Source: CAIVSN01 sp040383945 (GTDB lineage: Bacteria; Patescibacteriota; Gracilibacteria; BD1-5; UBA2023). Taken from it: a stretch of DNA of 16,268 bases. A program made the translations under genes and the position numbers. This document shows positions 1 to 8,400 of this stretch, in pieces. Each line of letters opens with the position of its first letter. Position 1 is the stretch's first letter. The DNA is taken from the NCBI GenBank assembly GCA_040383945.1, contig JBEICN010000022.1:1-16268 (forward strand), read 5' to 3'. The notes under the pieces are model-generated. The model made no database searches and was not told the DNA's origin. It saw nothing but the letters and a program-made list of their open reading frames with translations.

Positions 1-73
1 CAAATTTTCTGCACACATTTGAGATCCATACCAAAGGACTCGGTCTTCCGAGGTAAAATATCTTAAGAGAAGC

Positions 74-487
74 CTATCTCAAAGCGTTCACTGCCTTTTC
101 TGCAAATTTGTACAGGACTTCAAAAAACTTTTTGATCATCTTCTCTATCTTTTCAAAACTGTTTTGCGAAGGACTTTCATGGGTGATTATGGGAGCGGCT
201 TCTGGCTCTTCTTTCATGATGAGAGCGATGAGCACATATGCTATCACCATTACAAAAGGTAGTGGAAAAAATAACGCAATAAAAGCAAGTCGTATCCATA
301 TTGGCTCAATATGGAAAGCCTGTCCCAGACCATAGCACACCCCGAGAAATTTTCCTTTGCGGGGATTTCGAGCATATCGGCTGAATGTAAAAGACTCGGA
401 AGTTTCGGGGGCAGGATTTGACTCAAATTTTTGCTCGTTCACGGGGTTTGTCTCGAACTCAGGTGGTTCATTTGGTATTTTTGGCAT
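74..487 (-). CDS. PspC-domain membrane protein, 137 aa
   Basis: A small membrane protein with a PspC domain, the family named after the E. coli phage-shock protein. Residues about 38-94 hold the domain: a basic entry (RKGKFLGVCYGLGQAF), then IEPIWIRLAFIALFF and a hydrophobic helix (about 66-92) closed by MKEEP. Residues 1-37 are Pro/Glu/Asn-rich and probably disordered. Residues 112-137 form a Lys/Phe-rich amphipathic helix likely to lie on the membrane. I chose ATG at 487 because it begins the soluble tail; a TTG at 550 in the same frame would add 21 residues and has no better ribosome-binding signal. The stop is TAG. There is no in-frame TGA. It lies 103 bases after the neighbouring 159-aa gene on the same strand and could be the end of that operon or separately transcribed. 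The family is clear; a role in envelope stress is inference from the name only. Confidence 0.85.
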   Translation of the reverse strand: MPKIPNEPPEFETNPVNEQKFESNPAPETSESFTFSRYARNPRKGKFLGVCYGLGQAFHIEPIWIRLAFIALFFPLPFVMVIAYVLIALIMKEEPEAAPIITHESPSQNSFEKIEKMIKKFFEVLYKFAEKAVNALR

Positions 488-590
488 ATGAGAATATGTA
501 TTATGTAATTTGGATAATGGAACGGATGACCTACTACTAAAAAGATACAACTAGGAGATAGAATGTGGCATACGAATTGATACAAATACC

Positions 591-1070
591 CTATTTTCTC
601 GAATACCGCACTTGAGCCAAAGAATTTTGAAATCTTTTTTGTTGAACTATTTCCATGAGAAAGAGGGGTGTGTGATATTGCATGTCTCCAAGATATTCAA
701 AACTGATGGTGTTTCAAACTTCCTGGGGAAGGATTGATTTTACTCGTTTCATCATGTAGTCAATACAAAAAAGGTAGGTTTCCGATATACGCTCACGCTT
801 AAAAATTTGGGTCGTATCATAGCGAAGTCGGTGCAAAAGTTTTCTTTGCAAAGTTTTGCGATCACGATCATACACGGAAGCAGCAATTCCCAAGCGACTA
901 TTCCTAAAATAGTCATCGGTAGGCTCAGTGCGCGGGTTTGCCACAAAAAAACTATCAAGAAAATAGATTTGCCCATCATGGGCAAGATAATATTTTACCT
1001 GCAATTCGCCAGACACGATAATGAGAAGCTTTCTGCCATCAAATTGTGGCAATTTTTGAGGAATAAACAT
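591..1070 (-). CDS. Unrecognised 159-aa protein; one UGA read as Gly
   Basis: I do not recognise a family with confidence. The protein is soluble, without signal peptide or membrane helix. It opens with a strand-like LLIIVSGELQVKYYLAHDG, then a basic helical stretch (DRDRKTLQRKLLHRLRYD, about 77-94) and a mixed C-terminal half. The strand-then-basic-helix layout loosely recalls bacterial eRF1-like or 'host attachment' proteins, but that is a guess. Read with the standard code it stops at TGA 714-716. With TGA as Gly (residue 119) it continues for 41 plausible residues to TAG at 591-593, leaving a 120-bp gap before the next gene start. ATG 1070 is preferred, 20 bases after the phosphoribosyltransferase stop; a GTG at 1097 would instead overlap that gene by 7 bases. 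The close spacing makes it the third gene of the esterase/phosphoribosyltransferase operon. Confidence 0.65.
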
Positions 1071-1090
1071 ATGAAAGTAGGGGTAAAAAA

Positions 1091-1741
1091 TTAGCACACT
1101 TGCGACTGGTGACTTGCTTGCAATATAGCAATAACTTCATCATCTTCGATCTGTGGAAACGCCACATAATACTGACTAATGGAACCTAGGGTATCCGATT
1201 GAAGCAACACGAGACACTCATCAGCATGTTGAAGTATCCGATCGACTGCCTCGGTAGAGGCTACCGGAACTGCGACCACAATCTCATTCGGATGATACAA
1301 AGCTTTTGCAGCATGTACCGCAGCCTCCATATTGGCCCCAGTTGCCATACCGTCATCTACGATAATGATCGTATCAAAGGTCTTTCATTCTAAAAATCCT
1401 CCGGAATCATACGTTTTTTCTCGACGCTCTAATTCTGCACGCTCCCGGCGAATGATGCCATCAATTTCTGGCTGGGTGAGTCCAAACATTGACACAGTAG
1501 AGGTATCAATCACCAGAATTCCTGCCTGTGAGATGGCTCAAAAAGCAAATTCAGGATTGGAAGAGATTCCAAGTTTTCTTACAACGAGGGTGTCCAGAGG
1601 AAAATGCAAGGCTTTCGCGACTTCAAAAGCTACGGGGACTCCTCATCTCGGCAATGCGAGCACCGCAGCATCTCGCCCCATAATCTCAAAAAGCTCCTCG
1701 GCAAGGCGAACACCAGCAACACGACGATTTTCAAATAGCAT
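1091..1741 (-). CDS. Phosphoribosyltransferase family protein, 216 aa, three UGA-Gly codons
   Basis: A stand-alone type I phosphoribosyltransferase of the kind often found beside or fused to erythromycin-esterase-like proteins; its true substrate is not known to me. The fold is visible end to end. LALPRGGVPVAFEVA lies near residue 30, VVRKLG near 56, and then a linker containing RRERAELERRE. The PRPP-binding loop IIIVDDGMATGANM has its Asp pair at 129-130. IVVAVPVAS and a C-terminal YYVAFPQIEDDEV follow. Standard-code translation shatters the gene. Reading TGA as Gly restores it, at residue 33 (second G of PRGG, 1643-1645), residue 68 (AFGAI, 1538-1540) and residue 119 (EGKT, 1385-1387). At least the first two are conserved Gly positions in the family, which makes this the best single proof of the code. 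Start ATG 1741 lies 33 bases after the esterase stop, and TAA ends it at 1091. No Shine-Dalgarno is seen. Confidence 0.93.
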
Positions 1742-1774
1742 ATGAAAAAAGTTAACAAGTACGTCATAGCACAC

Positions 1775-3073
1775 TTACACTCCACTCGGAAAGGTTTCCA
1801 ATTCTCATAACTCTCCCGCATAAGCGAAACTTTTCAGGGCATGGGTAGTATTCACAAACCAAAATGCGTCATATCTTTCTGCAATATTGCTTTGAGCGTA
1901 ATTTCCGCTCTCATGCCCTGACTGGTAGACGACTCCTATAGCTCTATGGTCACGCCATCGAACCAGTTGTGGATCGATTCTGCTCACCTCATCGAACGCG
2001 AGTAAAATATCCTTACCAAGTCCGTAGTCGTGTAAGTGATATTCCCATGAATTCGGTCTCGCAAACGGAAGTTCAACCACCTCCTGAAGTTCTCACCATT
2101 TCTCAGCAGCGAGCACCGTACCAGTATACGATCCAAATCCAAGTATATAGACATTTTCATTGCCATATCGCCTACGGGCAAGCTGTCCGATATTTACCAT
2201 CCCCGCCAGAGACATGTGAGTAGCTTTGGCATCGCCAACATGGGTATTATGAGCCCAGACGATGCATGGAGGATACTCAAAATACCCTCGCAGTTCAGCA
2301 AGTACCGCGTCCATATGGTAGTCTCGGATATTCCAGGATCCAACATCAGAACGCATCAAGTTACGATAGTAGCGTTCTGCATTTTTGATAACTTGAGCGT
2401 TCATTTTTGCCGACAGGTCTGACTCATTATCATGGTGTTCTTTTTTTGGAGTAGTTTGATACACATGATGCAAGAGTCGATCGGCCAATTCCTCACAACT
2501 AGCGCCACTCGATATGGTGGCCTGAGCATAGCGTTGCTCGTCTCGACCATACGGCTCAAAACAAGCAAATGTCCGATATATCTGAAGTTGTGAGGCATCA
2601 TCACCCTTGTAGTGTGCAGCAAGGACTTCTAGTGATTCCCAGAGACTGTAAATATCCAATCCGTAAAATCCCACTTTCTGGTCTTCGGGCAAAGTTTCGT
2701 TGTATGTTTTTAGCCATTCAACAAATTCCTCAACTTCCTCATTTGCCCACATCCAACGAGGCCAGCGCTCAAAAGATTCCATCAAGATTTCTCTCGCGGA
2801 TTTGGCATTGGTGCCACTCCCCTTGATATACTGATTCATGACAAAACAGGACGGCCAATCGCCCTCGACCGCAACAAATCGAAATCCATAGTCTTGAATC
2901 AGGGCTTTACTGATTTCGATACGAATTCGGTAGTATTCTGCAGTGCCATGAGAGGCCTCTCCCAGAAGTACCACTTGACGATCTTTGGCCTGTTTTACTA
3001 TGGTAGCAACTTTGTCGCCATGCTGAAACGCCAAGGAGAGGCTTTCGAATAAATTTTCAGTTTCGATATTCAT
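1775..3073 (-). CDS. Erythromycin esterase family protein, 432 aa
   Basis: A member of the erythromycin esterase (EreA/EreB-like) superfamily, a metal-independent hydrolase fold. Characteristic blocks are present: VVLLGEASHGTAEYY (E39, H42), FVAVEGDWPSC (E70), WPRWMWANEEVEEFVEWL, KVGFYGLDIYSLWES, IVWAHNTHVGDA (H275/H278), a glycine-rich GFGSYTGT, and ARPNSWE near the C-terminus. E39, H42 and E70 fit the catalytic positions known in the family. Two in-frame TGAs are read as Gly (residue 327 in EKWGELQEV, 2093-2095; residue 423, 1805-1807). The protein then ends at TAA 1775-1777. ATG 3073 is chosen; a GTG at 3112 would add 13 residues and no ribosome-binding site separates the two. The phosphoribosyltransferase follows after 33 bases. 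Despite the family name, relatives linked to phosphoribosyltransferases are not known by me to confer macrolide resistance, so no resistance claim is made. The substrate is unknown. Confidence 0.92.
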
Positions 3074-3431
3074 ACGACTGACATTAGGGAATGGATTGCA
3101 TTCAATAATCACATGTCTGGAGTACTCAATCTGCGTGGATTCCGAAGTCTGAAAAACAGAATTCGAAGTTCGTATATTCTATCGAAAATTCACTCTTTAT
3201 CAAGGGTCGTTCGATGGGAGTTGGGTTATTTTTGGATATATCTCACCACCAAAAAAACTTGTTGAACTTGCACTTTTTCTATTTTGAATATGGTACAAAA
3301 GCTCCGGCAATGTAATTTTGTTACACACAAGCAAAAAACATTGCTTTCGACAAATATTTCAAAATACCATTACACACATTGCACATCACTCAAATTTGTC
3401 CAATTTTTCAGTATGTGCTAGAATATTAACC
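3074..3431. other. Divergent intergenic spacer, about 358 bp
   Basis: AT-rich spacer between the esterase operon (leftward) and the 325-aa gene (rightward). No ORF with convincing protein character was found on either strand with UGA as Gly. It holds the rightward promoter at 3396-3424 and must hold the leftward operon promoter, for which I see only weak -10-like matches (TAATGT seven bases before ATG 3073). Around 3240-3310 there are TTGAAC/TTGCAC-like hexamers on the plus strand without a good partner. Nothing else was recognised. Confidence 0.5.
3396..3424 (+). promoter_or_regulatory. Sigma-70-type promoter for the 325-aa gene, apparently leaderless
   Basis: TTGTCC (3396-3401), a 17-base spacer, and TAGAAT (3419-3424) match the -35/-10 layout of housekeeping promoters. 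The ATG at 3432 begins seven bases after the -10 box, exactly where transcription would start, so the mRNA would have essentially no 5' leader. No Shine-Dalgarno sequence lies between the box and the start codon. Confidence 0.6.
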
Positions 3432-4409
3432 ATGAAAAATCGACACCGAGACATACTCCCCGATGGAACTCCCATATACCGACTATCCAGCGGTGCGGAA
3501 TACGACCTTGAAATAACCCCACTGATCGAACGATATCGAGAGCTCTATATGAAAATCGCCAAAGGATGAGAACGGACCCGCACATGATGGATAAGAATAG
3601 AGGATATCTCGGTTTCGGATCGGATGGAAATGAAAGAAATCTCAAAATTGCTCTTTTTGAAACAAGATACACTCAGTCGAGGGAAGAATATCCTCGCCTC
3701 CGCTTCCTGGAAAGATAAGAAGTTTGATAGTGGCAAGGATAATGCCGTTTTTACATTTGAAAATGGAAATGGTAAATATTCTGAATTCGTTTACAAAGAG
3801 GGAATCCCGGCAAAATCAGAGTTCGGATATGATAAAATGGACGGGGATAATCTTCGATATCTCCAAAGAAAATACGACCTTCTTCGTACATATATCGGAG
3901 AAATCATACCAAAATCCGCTTTTGTGCTGGGGGATGCTTCAAGAAAACGAATTCCTGTTCCGGGATTACCTGAAATTGACGAAAATCGACAAACCGTCAT
4001 AACAATCCAGCGACGGATACGCGGAAAAAACCTGCAAGACATGACCCTTGAAGAAAAACTTGATGAGAATTTTCTCATCCGATTACAAAAAGCTCATCGA
4101 CAATACATGCTCCTGCGTATTTTTATACAAACCATTGCTGAAGAAATAGGTCTTCCAATTGATACTTTGGACACAAAAATGGATCTCGGGAGACTTTCTG
4201 ATGTGGACCAAATCGACATAGAAAATACGGTATATATAAACGAAATGCTGAAGTCGCCAAATATCATGTATGACGGGAAGCGGGTGTACTTTGTCGATTT
4301 GGATCAGGGAAAATGGAACGATAAAAAAGAAATCCTCTACCGGAGAATGAAGTCACCAGATATACTGCAACGGTGGAACGACGTCAAAAAGAATATGTGA
4401 ATTACTTAA
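3432..4409 (+). CDS. Uncharacterised 325-aa protein, possibly protein-kinase-like
   Basis: A soluble, charged protein without signal peptide or membrane segment. No family is certain. The middle looks like a distant kinase fold: FTFENGNGKYSEFVYKEG could be strands 2-3 with the ATP-site Lys; YDLLRTYIGEIIPKSAFVLG and VITIQRRIRGKNLQDM resemble the hinge region of small kinase-like proteins such as YrbL; SPNIMYDGKRVYFVDLDQG resembles the catalytic Asn followed by a DFG-like Asp strand. I see no clear HxD catalytic loop, so activity is doubtful. Three TGAs are read as Gly (3567-3569, 3585-3587, 4398-4400) and the gene ends at TAA 4407-4409. ATG 3432 is chosen because a promoter ends seven bases upstream; the frame is open further upstream but that part looks non-coding. 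The 3' end overlaps the end of the convergent sigma-like remnant by eight bases. Confidence 0.7.
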
Positions 4410-4590
4410 ATGTGCCGAGAAATAATCAAGCTTCTTTCAGAGAGAGTACTCAGTAGATATATTCGTACATATTTTTACAGTTTTCTATAGATTTCCTAGT
4501 AATGGCAGCGATCTCAGCATAAGATACATCATCCCAGATGCGCATGATGAAAATCTCTTTTTGTTCGGAAGAAATGGTGAAAAAAGCGCG
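4402..4590 (-). pseudogene. Remnant of a sigma-70-like factor (region 4 helix-turn-helix)
   Basis: Translated on the minus strand with UGA as Gly, this stretch gives about 60 residues ending at TAA 4402-4404. They include FTISSEQKEIFIMRIWDD followed by VSYAEIAAITRKSIENCKN. That is the typical region 4 pattern of ECF/sigma-70 factors: a helix with EQ+E+F.+R.W, then the WDDVSYAEIA turn into a helix-turn-helix. The two in-frame TGAs are at Y-G-V and A-G-L. No upstream part of a sigma factor exists, because the glutathione peroxidase gene occupies the region in another frame and its stop lies at 4593. The reading frame stays open into that gene without a good start codon. I therefore read it as the 3' remnant of a decayed or truncated gene. 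A short independent helix-turn-helix peptide is less likely. Confidence 0.5.
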
Positions 4591-4592
4591 GA

Positions 4593-5075
4593 TTATCCGA
4601 GTTTGAGAAGCTTTCTTATATCTGATTCCATGTTTTTGGGAGCTACGGTTGGGGCATATCGACGAATAACATTACCATGTTGGTCGATAAGGAATTTGGT
4701 AAAATTCCATTTGATATCTTTGGTAAGAAAACCACCTTTTCTAGATTTGAGATACGCGTATAATGGATCCGCACCTGGGCCATTTACTTCGATCTTGGAA
4801 AACACGGGAAATGTTACTCCATAGTTACGCTTGCATGTTTCTTGTATCTCAAGATCTGTACCAGGTTCTTGGTCGGCAAACTGATTGCAGGGGAAGCCAA
4901 GAATCACAAACCCAGAGTCACGATACGTGTCATATAGGGCCTGAAGATCTCGGTATTGTGGCGTAAGTCCACATTTGCTCGCCACATTCACCATTACGGT
5001 CACCTTACCATGATACACATCGAGCGGAGTTACCGTACCGGCTGCGGTTCGAACTGAAAAATCGTAAGCATTCAT
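4593..5075 (-). CDS. Glutathione peroxidase family protein (Cys type), 160 aa
   Basis: A thiol peroxidase of the glutathione peroxidase family that reduces H2O2 and organic peroxides, probably cytosolic since no signal peptide is present. Catalytic residues are all visible: Cys35 in NVASKCGLTPQY (encoded by TGT, not selenocysteine), Gln65 in GFPCNQFADQEPG, and Trp123-Asn124 in IKWNFTKFL. Cys81 in ETCKRNYGVTFP sits where thioredoxin-dependent members carry the resolving cysteine, so thioredoxin rather than glutathione is the likely reductant. Length is normal for the family. ATG 5075 starts the conserved MNAYDFSV; an upstream in-frame start at 5108 would add 11 residues unlike the family. There is no in-frame TGA. 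Selenocysteine at UGA would be incompatible with UGA as Gly, consistent with the Cys form. A -10-like TATAAC lies nine bases before the ATG. Confidence 0.95.
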   Translation of the reverse strand: MNAYDFSVRTAAGTVTPLDVYHGKVTVMVNVASKCGLTPQYRDLQALYDTYRDSGFVILGFPCNQFADQEPGTDLEIQETCKRNYGVTFPVFSKIEVNGPGADPLYAYLKSRKGGFLTKDIKWNFTKFLIDQHGNVIRRYAPTVAPKNMESDIRKLLKLG

Positions 5076-5084
5076 ATGCGAGAT

Positions 5085-5090
5085 GTTATA
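5085..5090 (-). promoter_or_regulatory. -10-like box before the glutathione peroxidase gene
   Basis: On the minus strand TATAAC ends nine bases before ATG 5075. No good -35 was found at 16-18 bases. The distance would give a leader of only two or three bases, the same arrangement as at other starts in this window. Confidence 0.35.
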
Positions 5091-5396
5091 TTGGTGTAAG
5101 CATATCATAAACCTTCAAGAAATCTAGAAGATGTGAAATATTCAACTACGACGGATGCGGAAATTTTACACGAAAAAATAAAACGATAGACACGACTCCG
5201 CTCCTCGCATGTTTCATAAAAATCAAAATATAATCATGAATTAAAATTTCTCAATTAGCTAGAGTATTCGCACCAATTCAAAACAATAGCTTTACAACTA
5301 AAAAAAATATAGTGAGAATACAAATAAAAAACTTGAAATTTCGATAATAAGTCCTATAAAAGAACGATAGTACGGCAGACAAAATGACGATTATCC

Positions 5397-5402
5397 CATA
5401 AT
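5397..5402 (+). promoter_or_regulatory. -10-like box before the giant surface gene
   Basis: CATAAT ends eight bases before ATG 5411, placing the expected transcription start at or next to the start codon. No matching -35 hexamer was seen 16-18 bases upstream. The intervening AGAGTCTC carries no Shine-Dalgarno sequence. Confidence 0.4.
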
Positions 5403-5410
5403 AGAGTCTC

Positions 5411-8400
5411 ATGTTCCAGATGCTCAGAAAATACCTCAGCACCACCATTGCGATAGTCCTCATTTTGCAGCACTTCTCTTTCTTGACATTTGCTGCAGGA
5501 GACTTTGGGATTATCAATCTCAATATGCGTGGGAATGCGGTGACGAGTTATGCTGGAAATCCTGGCACAACATTTTCACTTGGAGCTGGTTCGATCAACA
5601 ATCTGGCAGAATCCATACAATCGGTTTTTTTGAGTATCGACTTTGGTAACAACGCCGGCTTTTCATATCAAGGAGTGGATCAGCGTACTCGCATAAACAG
5701 CACCAACATCACCAACCCCATTCCCGCTTCAGCGTACAACTCTTCCTCATGATTTAACTTTGAGATCACCAGTGCGGGGACTCCGCAAATTTGAGCTGGA
5801 GTCAGCTTCGATATGATACGATCAACTGGGACAAATCACGCTGGATTTTTGATTGCGAATGATATTACCACCTATGAGAATACCTTGACATTCCGCTATT
5901 CAGCTCAAAAGGTTTCTGATGGCTCCAGTGTTATTTGAGATAGCAAAACTGCCACGGTGTATGCCAATGTAAAGCCCCATATTACAGATTTCTATTTTGA
6001 AAAAGCGGACAGCTCCATGACCACCAACCAAATACAGGGAGATCAAGCAGAATCCGTAAATCTTATTGTCAAAGTTAAAGACTACAACGGCTGCGCAAAT
6101 ATGGACGAAGGAACCGTGACAGCAGATCTCTCCCCTTTGGGATTGAATTCCAATGAAAGACTGTTGTATGTGAGTTGCGATGCAGATGGGAAGACGACGA
6201 TATTCAAAAAAACTGGTATCAGCACCCTGGCGTCCATGGGGGATAAGATATTTCCTTATACCGCCTTCAGTGCTCGGGATGAAAATAATAATCTGAACGA
6301 TCCAACGGATGGAAACACGATCTTTGACGACGAAGACCGGAAAACAAGCTTGATTTTGACGGTTGTTCCTGCATCAGCCCCAAGCGTAAGCATGCTATCT
6401 ATTTCTGACACACTCATCGGTGGGCCGAGCAAACTTTCCACAACACTGAGTTTTTCTGGATCACAGGGGTGACAAGTCAAATTCACTCTCGGAGGTGATG
6501 GATCTTGTGCCGGCGGAACCATACTTCGCGATTGGACAGGAAGTTGAAGCTATGCCGCTCATACTGCGACCGGAATCACCATATCAGCCTCAACTCTCTC
6601 AGAAGGAAATAATGTTATCTACTTCTGTGTTAAAAATTCTGGGGGGAATATCGGATCTATAAATGTGGCCATTACCAAGGATAGTGTAGCGCCGAGTTTT
6701 GTAATTTCCCCTTCCATCAGTCCGGTCAATGTGATAAATAACGACTCTGGAACCTCAATTCGCTGTAGTGAAAATGGGACTTACCATCTAGAAATCGGAG
6801 GGAATGGAACGCTTGGAAATGGAGTGTTTGCCGGATCTGGCGTATTAAGCGCTAACATTACTACCACCGCGACTATTTCCAATACACTCCTGGCATTGGG
6901 GGCAAATACGGTTAATGTATTCTGTTTGGATACTGCGACAAATTTGGTTTCTTATAGCGGAAGCATCAATAAGGTTCCACCGACCCCGTCGATGTCAGGT
7001 CAGACCATCGCATTTTCCGACGGCGACGCAGATAATGATGGTCTCGATGGGCGCGATCTAACTTTTAGCTGGAATAATACCACAGCTTTGGGATTTTCAA
7101 ATTTTCAGTCATACCGTATCTATATACTCCCGACCTCCACCGCCTTTAATAGTGGTTCACAGACCTACGTCGCATTGCTTACGAATGCAAATCTCAACAC
7201 TTGGACTTGAGATAGCACCCTAAAGACCGACAGTCTCGGAGCAACTTTGATCTCGTGAAATAGTTACAAGGCTTGTATTGCTATTATGGGTAGTAGCGGA
7301 CAGCTTGGTGGCGAATGATGTACAGCTGGGAGCATACTCACATCTGATACCGTCACCCATCCAAAAATACTGTCGGCAAAATTCACGAGTGATACCAATT
7401 TGGAGCTCACAACTGATGCCACGCTCGATCCTGTAATTTCCAGTCATTCTGGAGCGCTCGTAAGCTTCGTGAGGGGTGCAAGCATAACGGCGATTTGAGT
7501 GGCTTCCATTGTCTCCAATAGGATCAATTTTACTGTGCCATCTCTTGGCTCTTTGTCAGCCACTGGAAATACTCTTGTAGTAGCAACAGGTGCTATACGA
7601 GCTAGCGGAGGAGGATATAATGACTATTTTTCATCCGGTAGCCTCGCGATTACCGATGGCCAAAATCCTACCGTATCAAACTTTTCCAAGACTACCCCAG
7701 CTGCCTACGGAACATTCCATACCGGGAGTATCACCTTCACGTATACATTTGGAGAGACTATGCTCGGAGGTGGAAGTACAAGAATAGAACTCACACGGAC
7801 TGCTGGCAATCCGGACAATACGATCCGACTTACCAATATCACCGCCCCAAGTGAACTTGCTTCAGGAGTTCAAACAAAAACTATTGACCCCGCCGCACTT
7901 TGACTGATATCCGGGACCACCTATCGTGCTCAAGTAATTGGAAAAGACCTCGCAAACAACAGCGTAAATTCGCCGTATATCATGAATATCTCTTATGATA
8001 CTTCCGGCCCTCTAGCTCCGAGCATCACCGATGCGGTAAGTTTTGGCACATCTACCCCAACACTCTCTTGGACTGCCCCCACAGATGACCATGGTAATGG
8101 TTCTGGAATTGGAAAATATACACTCAAGATATACAACGGCGCAAACTGTGCAGCGGAAAATATCGTTCAAACCTACGCCTCCATTGCAGCACCAACCACA
8201 TCCCAAATCCTTACTTCTCTCGGAACGAGTCCTGGCACATACAGCTGGAATCTGTTTGCCACTGATAATGTATGAAATACTGGATCTCTTTCGATATGCG
8301 ATAGTTTTATCGTAGATACCAGCTTGCCCACGATCACGGGAGCAACTATTTTTGATCAAACCATATCAAATTCTAGCTACGCCAAGACGGGCGATACTCT

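Larger units (their letters stand above)
5076..5410. other. AT-rich spacer between peroxidase and giant surface gene
   Basis: About 335 bp between two divergent starts. It contains the -10 boxes of both genes. On the minus strand an ORF of 88 codons (5412 to 5146, with UGA as Gly) starts at an ATG that overlaps the giant gene's ATG within a shared CATG. It would encode a hydrophobic peptide (MRLYYGIIVILSAVLSFF and a second hydrophobic run), but the hydrophobicity could simply be the complement of A-rich DNA. I do not call it as a gene. No terminator hairpin or repeat was recognised. Confidence 0.4.

Noticed and set aside
38..53. Small hairpin (CTCGG, loop TCTT, CCGAG) downstream of the PspC gene
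   Set aside because: Only five base pairs and no T run on either strand, so not called as a terminator; positions 1-73 otherwise hold nothing recognisable.
1332..1745. Plus-strand 137-codon ORF opposite the phosphoribosyltransferase
   Set aside because: It is the antisense shadow of a clearly conserved gene and shows no protein family features.
1775..3073. Macrolide resistance gene
   Set aside because: Only family-level similarity is visible, and the phosphoribosyltransferase-linked relatives have no resistance role known to me.
4918..5000. Selenocysteine in the glutathione peroxidase
   Set aside because: The active-site residue is Cys encoded by TGT, and UGA already encodes Gly here.
5146..5412. 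Minus-strand 88-codon hydrophobic ORF whose ATG shares CATG with the giant gene's start
   Set aside because: The hydrophobic residues follow from A-rich plus-strand sequence, the tail lacks protein character, and it would overlap the peroxidase and giant-gene promoter region; no independent support.
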